The position numbers and the translations under genes are program-made. From Acinetobacter brisouii CIP 110357 (GTDB lineage Bacteria; Pseudomonadota; Gammaproteobacteria; Pseudomonadales; Moraxellaceae), in the NCBI RefSeq assembly GCF_000488275.1, contig NZ_KI530762.1:1082800-1146799 (forward strand): DNA of 64,000 nucleotides. Direction: 5' to 3'. Positions within the stretch are counted from its first letter, which is position 1. Each line of letters starts with the position of its first letter. Below the pieces are notes generated by a model that saw only the letters and a list, made by a program, of their open reading frames with translations, made no database searches and was not told where the DNA came from. This document shows, one piece after another, positions 57,621-64,000 of this stretch.

Positions 57621-58166
57621 TTAACGGCGGCGAGAGCTATAACGACTACGTCCACGAGCCATACCGCCTAAAGCATTCAGTACTGCAAGTTTGCTCATGC
57701 TACCTGAAGCATGGGCATGGCAAATCGCTGCGGCAAGTGCATCGGCAGCATCCGCTTGAGGTTTGATTTCGAGTTTTAAAAGCTTCATGACCATCATTTG
57801 CACTTGTTCTTTGTCCGCAGCGCCATAACCAACCACAGACTGTTTGATTTGGCGGGCAGTATATTCTGCGACTTGCAAATCAAGATTGACGAGAGCAGCG
57901 ATCGCTGCGCCACGTGCTTGTCCAAGTTTGAGTGCCGAGTCAGGGTTTTGTGCCATAAACACTTGTTCAACAGCAGCTTCGGTTGGGCCATGAAATTTTA
58001 CAATACGTTCAACCCCTGCAAAAATTCTTTTTAGGCGTTCGGGCATTTCTTGAGTTTCTGTGCGAATCGTCCCTGCATCGACAAATTTTAGCTGACTACC
58101 CTGATGCTCGATAATTCCATAACCAGTCAGGCGAGAACCAGGGTCGATACCAATAATTAATGACAT
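57621..58166 (-). CDS. ruvC: Holliday junction resolvase RuvC
   Basis: A 181-residue endonuclease that cuts Holliday junctions with RuvAB. The acidic catalytic residues are D8 ([17 protein letters not shown]), the Glu of EAAVEQVFM, and the Asp pair of [15 protein letters not shown]. The end is a basic tail ([10 protein letters not shown]). An in-frame start seven codons upstream exists, but the ATG at 58166 gives the family's N-terminus. ruvA and ruvB are not adjacent. Confidence 0.95.
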   Translation of the reverse strand: MSLIIGIDPGSRLTGYGIIEHQGSQLKFVDAGTIRTETQEMPERLKRIFAGVERIVKFHGPTEAAVEQVFMAQNPDSALKLGQARGAAIAALVNLDLQVAEYTARQIKQSVVGYGAADKEQVQMMVMKLLKLEIKPQADAADALAAAICHAHASGSMSKLAVLNALGGMARGRSRYSSRRR

Positions 58167-58356
58167 TCTATTCACTGTGTTATACAAACATTTTTTATTA
58201 TAGGGTTTCAGGATTATTTATGCAGTTGAATCTGTTGAAAACCGTAGTAATTTGTAGTTCTATGATATTCAGGATTTAGATAAGTAACAAAATAATACTG
58301 ATTATTATGAGTAAATGTTACATCATATAAAAATGAAATATCAAAAGGTTTGGGAA

Positions 58357-58536
58357 ATGAAACAAATACTTTTAGGTTTAGGCGTGCTATTCACTTTGTC
58401 TTTATCTGCCTGCGCTGTATATACACCAGCGGGAAGTGTTGTGGTTGATCCTGGTCATGCTTCCTATGGCGGTTATGATGACGGAGATAGAGGTGGTTTC
58501 TGTCCTCCAGGACAAGCGAAAAAAGGTCGTTGCTAG
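58357..58536 (+). CDS. Small lipoprotein with CPPGQAKKGRC tail
   Basis: A 59-residue lipoprotein. The lipobox SLSAC makes C19 the lipidated residue. The mature part is Gly/Asp-rich (YGGYDDGDRGG) and ends in FCPPGQAKKGRC, a motif I associate with several short envelope proteins of gammaproteobacteria, where the two Cys may form a disulfide. The ATG at 58357 has AAAGG eight bases upstream; the frame is open for 14 more codons without a signal-peptide look. Function unknown. Confidence 0.8.
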   Translation: MKQILLGLGVLFTLSLSACAVYTPAGSVVVDPGHASYGGYDDGDRGGFCPPGQAKKGRC

Positions 58537-58800
58537 ATTAAGAGACAAGCTTTTACTTGAATTCCCCCAAATGGGTGGATAAGTATTAGAACAAGAATAG
58601 AGAGCAATTCATGACTTTTGACTGGATTGCTCTTTATTCTTGTGCAAATTTTAAAAGACCATATTTTGTATGCTTTTGGGCAAAAATAAATAATTCTAAA
58701 TCGATAGGGCTTTAAAAATAAAAGAATGCCCATATTGTTAAAGGATAGCTTGAAAAAAGCAGTATATCTGATTTATTTTGAAAGGATTAACTTAAATTTC

Positions 58801-59361
58801 ATGAACTTAATACTAGCTGTGCTAATTGGTGCAATACTTGAAATTGCGGTATGGATTGGTGTGGCACATTTCATTAGTGGATGGTATGTGTTTTTCTGGT
58901 TCATCATTGCATTTGTCATAGGTTTTAAGTTGTTGCGCTCAAGTGCAGCTACCATTATGCCGCAATTACAGCAATTACAAATGACAGGGCAGCTTGCGAC
59001 AGACCCTGTTGTGACACGTAAAATTGCCGTTGCGGTTGCAGGCATCTTGTTGATGATTCCTGGATTAATCACTGATGTGATTGCTGTTTTGGTATTATTA
59101 CCTCCTGTGCAAAAACTGTTGGTCAATGCTCTAATGTCAGCAATGGCAAAACGTCAACAAGCCATGATGAACAAGATGATGGGAGGAATGATGGGTGGTG
59201 AACAGAACGCTCAAAATCCTTTTGCAGATTTAATGCGTCAAATGCAAGGCATGCAAAATCACCAAGGTGGTCAGTATGATTCAAGTGTTATTGATGGTGA
59301 AGCGCGTGAAGTGAGCCCAGATCGTCAAAAAATTGAAATGAAAGATGTAAAGAAAAACTAA
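58801..59361 (+). CDS. FxsA-family membrane protein
   Basis: A 186-residue inner-membrane protein of the FxsA group. The start MNLILAVLIGAILEIAVWIGVAHFISGW and the later ILLMIPGLITDVIAVLVLLPPVQKLLVN match the conserved core, with three or four helices. The C-terminal tail is Met/Gln-rich (MMNKMMGGMMGGEQNAQNPFADLMRQM) and then charged. The AAAGGA site is 15 bases from the ATG, longer than usual; a start at 58726 would add 25 residues without family support. E. coli FxsA counters phage T7 exclusion by F plasmid; the normal role is unknown. Confidence 0.85.
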   Translation: MNLILAVLIGAILEIAVWIGVAHFISGWYVFFWFIIAFVIGFKLLRSSAATIMPQLQQLQMTGQLATDPVVTRKIAVAVAGILLMIPGLITDVIAVLVLLPPVQKLLVNALMSAMAKRQQAMMNKMMGGMMGGEQNAQNPFADLMRQMQGMQNHQGGQYDSSVIDGEAREVSPDRQKIEMKDVKKN

Positions 59362-59378
59362 AATATTGTGTGATTGAG

Positions 59379-59413
59379 CAAAAAACCGAATCTTGAGGAT
59401 TCGGTTTTTTATT
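59379..59413. terminator. Bidirectional terminator after fxsA
   Basis: AAAAAACCGAATC / GATTCGGTTTTTT with a five-base loop, between fxsA and the convergent 59-residue gene, whose stop codon it touches. Confidence 0.92.
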
Positions 59414-59588
59414 GTTCAGATTTTGTCTCTGATTCAGTCGTTTGAGTCTTGTTTGGGGTAGCAGGTGCTTGATCAGTTGCCGTATAGCGATGCGGTTGCA
59501 GGGTGGTTTGTTGATTTTCCGAATTTTGATATTTACGCTGGCGATTGGCGCGTTCACGAAAGCCGCCTTTGAGAATAAGTTTTTCCAT
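59409..59588 (-). CDS. Small basic hypothetical protein
   Basis: A 59-residue protein: a short hydrophobic-basic start (MEKLILKGGFRERANRQRKY), a Gln-rich middle (NQQTTLQPHRYTATDQ) and a Thr/Glu/Lys tail. It has no signal peptide or membrane helix. The frame has a protein-like composition over its whole length and ends at the fxsA terminator, which supports a real gene. The ribosome site is weak. Function unknown; nucleic-acid or ribosome binding is conceivable from the basic start. Confidence 0.65.
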   Translation of the reverse strand: MEKLILKGGFRERANRQRKYQNSENQQTTLQPHRYTATDQAPATPNKTQTTESETKSEQ

Positions 59589-59779
59589 AAGCTAGAGTTG
59601 TTTGGATTGCGATAAAGACACTATTTTAAACTGAGAATACATCGAACTCTATAGATAATAGCTTTGAATAATTTACGCGAATAAATTCATAAAAATACCT
59701 TGAAGCAAGTTTATTCTGTGACTATGATCAAAAAATGGCTTGAACATAATCGCTTCATCTGAATTAAAGGGGGGAGGTA

Positions 59780-60016
59780 ATGTATCAATATCGCTGTGCC
59801 TGTTGTAATCAGGTTGTTCGCGCAACGGATAACACCTGTCCAAATTGTGGCTCTCACAATATTCGCAGCCCTTTTGGCTTCTGGTTCTTTTGTTGTGTTG
59901 CTGGAGTGGTGATTGCGCTGGGAGTTACACTAGGCAAACTTTATTTTAATAGTCATCCCGTTGAGCCTGAGTCAAAGACGATTACAGATTTGTTAAATTC
60001 AGAGAAAAAACAATAA
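59780..60016 (+). CDS. Zinc-ribbon protein with one membrane helix
   Basis: A 78-residue protein: an N-terminal zinc ribbon (CACCNQ...CPNCGS, residues 6-25), a hydrophobic helix (FGFWFFCCVAGVVIALGVTLGKLYF, about 32-56) with two more Cys, and a charged tail. The ribbon should face the cytoplasm. A strong GGGGGGAGG site precedes the ATG. Function unknown. It is a single gene convergent with metK. Confidence 0.78.
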   Translation: MYQYRCACCNQVVRATDNTCPNCGSHNIRSPFGFWFFCCVAGVVIALGVTLGKLYFNSHPVEPESKTITDLLNSEKKQ

Positions 60017-60030
60017 ATTAAAGCGGGCAT

Positions 60031-60061
60031 AAAAATAGCCCGCCGAGAGCGAGCTATTTTT
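60031..60061. terminator. Terminator between the zinc-ribbon gene and metK
   Basis: AAAAATAGC pairs with GCTATTTTT. A competing stem (GCGGGC at 60023-60028 with GCCCGC at 60037-60042) overlaps its left side. Confidence 0.75.
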
Positions 60062-60087
60062 GAGCTGAACTGTATTTACATTTACGC

Positions 60088-61254
60088 TTACAGACCAGCA
60101 GCTTGACGAAGTGCTTCAGCCTTGTCAGTTTTTTCCCATGTAAATGCAGTATCAGAGCCTTGGCGACCAAAGTGACCATATGCTGCTGTTTGCTTGTACA
60201 TTGGCTGGATCAAGTTCAACATGCGAGTAATACCGTATGGACGTAAATCGAAGTGTTCACGAACCAAAGCAATAATTACTTCGTCATCTACTTTTGCAGT
60301 ATTAAATGTGTTGATTGAGATCGAAGTTGGTTCTGCAACACCAATCGCATAACTCACTTGAATTTCACATTTGTCAGCCAAACCTGCCGCAACAATATTT
60401 TTTGCAACATAACGACCTGCATATGCAGCAGAACGGTCAACTTTAGATGGATCTTTACCAGAGAAAGCACCGCCACCATGACGTGCCATACCGCCGTAGG
60501 TATCGACAATAATCTTACGACCTGTCAAACCACAGTCACCTACAGGGCCACCAATCACAAACATACCTGTTGGGTTGATGTGGAATTTGGTGCCTGCATG
60601 GAACATTTCAGCAGGAATGATTTTTTTCACGATTTCTTCAATGACAGCTTCTTTTAAGTTCGCTTGTGAAATCTCAGGATCGTGTTGAGTTGAAAGAACC
60701 ACTGCATCAAGGCGAACAGGTTTGCCATTTTCATAAGCAAATGTTACTTGGCTTTTCGCATCTGGGCGTAACCAAGGTAAGACACCTGAGCGGCGTAATT
60801 CTGCTTGGCGTTCCATTAAACGGTGAGCATATGAAATAGGCGCTGGCATTAACACGTCAGTTTCACGGCTTGCATAACCGAACATTAAGCCTTGGTCGCC
60901 TGCACCTTGATCTTCAGGTTTTTGGCGGTCAACACCTTGTGCAATTTCAGGAGACTGCTTACCAATCATGTTAATAACAGCACATGTTGAGCCATCAAAA
61001 CCAAGATCTGAATGATGGTAACCGATACCATTCACTGTTTTACGCACAATCGCTTCAACATCGACATTGGCAGTGGTTGTGATTTCACCCGCAAGTACAA
61101 CCGCACCCGTTTTTACTAATGTTTCACAAGCCACCCGTGCATATGGGTCTTCTCTTAAAATTGCATCCAAAATAGCATCACTGATTTGATCGGCCATTTT
61201 ATCTGGATGACCTTCGCTTACAGATTCCGAAGTAAAAACAGCGTACTCGCGCAT
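60088..61254 (-). CDS. metK: S-adenosylmethionine synthetase
   Basis: Makes SAM from methionine and ATP in the cytoplasm. The 388 residues are the normal bacterial length. Motifs: [24 protein letters not shown] (His and Asp at the active site), [12 protein letters not shown] (the methionine-binding hexapeptide), [26 protein letters not shown] (the P-loop-like motif) and the closing YGHFGR. I see no SAM riboswitch-like fold upstream. It is divergent from tkt across 390 bases. Confidence 0.97.
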   Translation of the reverse strand: MREYAVFTSESVSEGHPDKMADQISDAILDAILREDPYARVACETLVKTGAVVLAGEITTTANVDVEAIVRKTVNGIGYHHSDLGFDGSTCAVINMIGKQSPEIAQGVDRQKPEDQGAGDQGLMFGYASRETDVLMPAPISYAHRLMERQAELRRSGVLPWLRPDAKSQVTFAYENGKPVRLDAVVLSTQHDPEISQANLKEAVIEEIVKKIIPAEMFHAGTKFHINPTGMFVIGGPVGDCGLTGRKIIVDTYGGMARHGGGAFSGKDPSKVDRSAAYAGRYVAKNIVAAGLADKCEIQVSYAIGVAEPTSISINTFNTAKVDDEVIIALVREHFDLRPYGITRMLNLIQPMYKQTAAYGHFGRQGSDTAFTWEKTDKAEALRQAAGL

Positions 61255-61644
61255 GAAAGTCCTATCACAGTAAATTTAAAGACGCAATATGTTACCTCGA
61301 CTAGCACGATACGACTAGAGAAACCTGAATAAATTGAATAAATTTCTTGCAAAAGAGGTTTCTTTTTACTGATATTCAGCATTCGCAAAACTGATAAGTT
61401 ATTTGAAATATTTAAGAAATTGTGATTCTAGAATAAAAACAGATTGTTATAGTTGCTAAGTGAATAAGCTGGATTTTTGGCAGATTGTATGTAATCTGAG
61501 TGAATTGCTAAAGAATTTCATGGGATTTGTTGAATTCATCAGCAATAGGCTTTACCCACCTCCATTTTTTTAAGACAATAGTCGGGTCTTGAATATTTAA
61601 TTCACTTATTTCTCTTTAAACATTCAATTTTTGGATTCTGACCT
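61255..61644. other. Divergent promoter region of metK and tkt
   Basis: An AT-rich 390-base gap without a protein frame. One inverted repeat stands out: AGAAACCT (61319-61326) and AGGTTTCT (61356-61363) followed by TTTT, terminator-like on the plus strand with a long loop; its role is unclear. No riboswitch is recognised. Confidence 0.5.
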
Positions 61645-63633
61645 ATGACAACCCCTTTAAACGAACGTCGTATTGCAAATGCAATTCGTGTACTTGCGAT
61701 GGATGCAGTGCAACAAGCTAATTCAGGGCATCCTGGTGCGCCAATGGGGATGGCAGATATCGCCGATGTGGTTTGGCGTGAATTTTTACAACATAACCCG
61801 ACCAACCCACAATGGGCAAACCGTGACCGCTTTGTATTGTCAAATGGTCATGGCTCTATGTTGCATTATGCTTTGCTTCATTTAACAGGCTATGACCTTT
61901 CAATTGAAGATTTGAAACAATTTCGTCAGTTACATTCTAAAACTCCAGGTCATCCAGAATATGGTTATGCGCCAGGCGTTGAAACGACCACAGGTCCTTT
62001 AGGTCAAGGGATTGCAAATGCGGTTGGTTTTGCCTTAGCTGAAAAAACCTTGGCTGCTCAATTTAACAAAGATGATTTAACCGTTGTTGATCACTTCACT
62101 TACTGTTTCTTGGGTGATGGCTGCTTAATGGAAGGTATTTCACACGAAGTATGTTCTTTGGCAGGTACACTGCAACTTGGTAAATTGATTGCGTATTACG
62201 ATGACAACGGCATTTCAATTGATGGTGAAGTGGAAGGCTGGTTTAGTGATGACACAGAACAGCGTTTCAAAGCGTATGGCTGGCAAGTTCTACGTGTAGA
62301 TGGTCATGATGCTGCTGCAATCCGTCAGGCAACTGTTGAAGCGAAAGCTGAAACCAATAAACCAACGCTGATTATCTGTAAAACTATTATTGGTTTAGGT
62401 TCACCAAATAAACAAGGCAAAGAAGATTGCCACGGTGCTCCGCTCGGTAATGATGAAATTGCATTAACTCGTCAAGCTTTAGGCTGGACTGAAGCTGCGT
62501 TTGAAATTCCTGCTGATATTTATGCAGCATGGGATGCTAAAGCGAAGGGTGCTCAAGCAGAAGCGGCTTGGAATACTGTATTTGCAGCATACCAAGCAAA
62601 ATACCCAACTGAAGCAGCAGAATTACTTCGTCGTATTGAAGGTGATTTGCCTGCTGAATTTGTAGCTCAAGCGGATGCCTTCATTGCTCAAACCAATGAA
62701 AAAGCAGAAACCATTGCAACACGTAAAGCAAGCCAAAATACTTTACAAGCCTTTGGCCCATTATTACCTGAGCTTCTAGGTGGTTCTGCGGACTTGGCAG
62801 GTTCTAACCTGACACTTTGGAAAGGTTGCCAAGGCGTGCAAGACAATGCTGCGGGTAACTACGTGCATTATGGTGTACGCGAGTTCGGTATGACTGCAAT
62901 TGCCAATGGTGTTGCATTGCATGGCGGTTTCATTCCTTACGTAGCGACATTCCTGATGTTTATGGAATATGCACGTAATGCTGTGCGTATGTCTGCACTC
63001 ATGAAGCAACGTGTAATTCATGTGTATACACATGACTCTATTGGTCTTGGTGAAGATGGCCCAACACACCAGCCAATCGAACAAATTGCTTCTTTACGTG
63101 GTACACCAAACCTAAATACATGGCGTCCTGCAGATACGATTGAAACTGCGATTGCTTGGAAATCTGCTTTGGTTCGTAAAGATGGCCCAACAGCGTTGAT
63201 CCTTTCTCGTCAAAACTTGCCATTCCAAAGCCGTACTGCTGAGCAAATTGCAAATGCAGCGAAAGGTGGTTACGTTCTTGCTCAAGAAAAAGGTGAGTTA
63301 AAAGCAATCATCATTGCAACAGGTTCAGAAGTTGCTTTGGCAATGGAGGCTTATGCACAACTTGAAGGTGTGCGTGTGGTGTCTATGCCATGTGCTGAAG
63401 AATTCATGAAGCAAGATGCTGCTTATCGTGAAGCTGTACTTCCTGCTGCCGTGCGCGCACGTGTTGCGGTTGAAGCTGCACATGTCGACTACTGGTGGAA
63501 GTTTGTTGGTTTAGACGGCAAAGTGATTGGTATGACGACTTATGGCGAGTCTGCACCTGCTAAAGATTTGTTTAAATTCTTCGGAATTACAACCGATGCT
63601 GTTGTGGCTGCTGTGAATGAATTGACTGCATAA
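61645..63633 (+). CDS. tkt: Transketolase
   Basis: A thiamine-diphosphate enzyme of the pentose phosphate pathway moving two-carbon units between sugar phosphates. It has 662 residues. Motifs: [35 protein letters not shown], the ThDP motif [18 protein letters not shown]...[11 protein letters not shown], the middle-domain [19 protein letters not shown] and RVRVSMP-like [12 protein letters not shown] before the C-terminal domain. Codon use is strongly biased as for an abundant protein. The Acinetobacter pathway lacks 6-phosphofructokinase, so it mainly feeds nucleotide and aromatic synthesis (inference). Confidence 0.97.
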   Translation: MTTPLNERRIANAIRVLAMDAVQQANSGHPGAPMGMADIADVVWREFLQHNPTNPQWANRDRFVLSNGHGSMLHYALLHLTGYDLSIEDLKQFRQLHSKTPGHPEYGYAPGVETTTGPLGQGIANAVGFALAEKTLAAQFNKDDLTVVDHFTYCFLGDGCLMEGISHEVCSLAGTLQLGKLIAYYDDNGISIDGEVEGWFSDDTEQRFKAYGWQVLRVDGHDAAAIRQATVEAKAETNKPTLIICKTIIGLGSPNKQGKEDCHGAPLGNDEIALTRQALGWTEAAFEIPADIYAAWDAKAKGAQAEAAWNTVFAAYQAKYPTEAAELLRRIEGDLPAEFVAQADAFIAQTNEKAETIATRKASQNTLQAFGPLLPELLGGSADLAGSNLTLWKGCQGVQDNAAGNYVHYGVREFGMTAIANGVALHGGFIPYVATFLMFMEYARNAVRMSALMKQRVIHVYTHDSIGLGEDGPTHQPIEQIASLRGTPNLNTWRPADTIETAIAWKSALVRKDGPTALILSRQNLPFQSRTAEQIANAAKGGYVLAQEKGELKAIIIATGSEVALAMEAYAQLEGVRVVSMPCAEEFMKQDAAYREAVLPAAVRARVAVEAAHVDYWWKFVGLDGKVIGMTTYGESAPAKDLFKFFGITTDAVVAAVNELTA

Positions 63634-63652
63634 TCTATCGTATATCTGAAAG

Positions 63653-63680
63653 AAGCCCTGAATCATTCAGGGCTTTTTTT
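63653..63680 (+). terminator. Intrinsic terminator after tkt
   Basis: AAGCCCTGAA / TTCAGGGCTT with a three-base loop and seven or more T. Confidence 0.93.
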
Positions 63681-63784
63681 GTTTGGTTAAAAACGCCAAC
63701 TCAAATCAAAACAACTCATGCTAAAATAGCTGCCCCATACTCAACTCGCCTTGGTAAATCGCTGTTTTGCAGCATGTGACCACA

Positions 63785-64000
63785 ATGAAAATTTTCCCTT
63801 CTTCTGAATATAAGCAAATTATTCGATATTCACTGTATTGGTTGGTTGCATCGACAGTAATCGGGCTAATTTCGGGTTTGGCATCTACGCTCATTTTTAC
63901 CTGTTTTGATTTGGCAACCCAAGTTCGGACAGCGTATCCTTGGTTAATTTTTTTCTTACCTTTTGTCGGTTTGGGAATTGGTTTTTTATTTTATCGCTAT
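63785..64000 (+). CDS. ClC-family chloride channel/antiporter, N-terminal part
   Basis: Only the first 72 codons are in the window. They show a short cytoplasmic start, one long hydrophobic segment (LYWLVASTVIGLISGLASTLIFTCFDL) and PWLIFFLPFVGLGIGFLFYRY, the helix pair that opens ClC channels and chloride/proton antiporters, where a Pro-containing second helix is followed by a Tyr-Gly. The selectivity-filter motifs lie beyond the edge, so the family call is tentative. Confidence 0.7.
   Translation, partial: MKIFPSSEYKQIIRYSLYWLVASTVIGLISGLASTLIFTCFDLATQVRTAYPWLIFFLPFVGLGIGFLFYRY

Noticed and set aside
61255..61644. SAM riboswitch ahead of metK
   Set aside because: No recognisable SAM-I or SAM-II core; gammaproteobacteria usually lack it at metK.

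Overview
The window is a contiguous piece of a chromosome from an Acinetobacter-like gammaproteobacterium (Moraxellaceae). This is inferred from the AT-rich bases and codons, the gene set (mutS-fdxA, an 879-residue AcnB, a 3-demethoxyubiquinol hydroxylase of the Coq7 type, a very long TamA) and several small proteins of the kind found in that genus. I see no insertion sequence, prophage, CRISPR array or rRNA. Nearly all of it is core genome, with one tRNA (Asn) and a partial ClC channel gene at the right edge.

Layout. 0-6.5 kb: mutS, ferredoxin fdxA, an M15-like lipoprotein, an O-methyltransferase, a tandem universal stress protein and a half-size EamA transporter. 6.6-12.6 kb: two large multi-PAS cyclic-di-GMP proteins (a diguanylate cyclase and a GGDEF-EAL protein with a degenerate GGDEF). 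12.5-13.6 kb: an AT-rich gene-free kilobase. 13.5-21 kb: a SPOR protein, a zinc metallopeptidase-like protein, a LysE exporter, an E1-like ThiF/MoeB protein, an ABC1 kinase, folB and a divergent folK, coq7 and an MFS transporter. 21-28.7 kb: tamA-tamB and a small lipoprotein. 28.8-31.8 kb: acnB behind a long structured leader.

32.4-38 kb is the most distinctive part. A sigma-54 activator is divergent from an operon for sulfide/persulfide metabolism (persulfide dioxygenase-like MBL protein, SQR-like flavoprotein, TauE/SafE permease, two YeeE/YedE half-permeases). A textbook -24/-12 promoter precedes the operon, and a second perfect -24/-12 promoter precedes a separate 77-residue, four-cysteine protein just downstream. 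I infer a sulfane-sulfur regulon with an uncharacterised small member.

38-50 kb: tRNA-Asn, aspartate aminotransferase, a GlcD-type FAD oxidase, a third GGDEF protein with a duplicated PAS-like unit, a protein of unknown function, uvrB, a lipocalin, rarD and a long-form GAPDH. 50-64 kb: obgE-proB, an AT-rich tract with an orphan terminator that may encode a small RNA, bioB, the divergent queG/nnr pair, ruvC, small envelope proteins, fxsA, metK, tkt and the start of a ClC channel gene.

Start codons were often moved inward from the longest possible reading frame on the basis of ribosome binding sites and family N-termini. Every functional call is by recognition of motifs; no database search was run.
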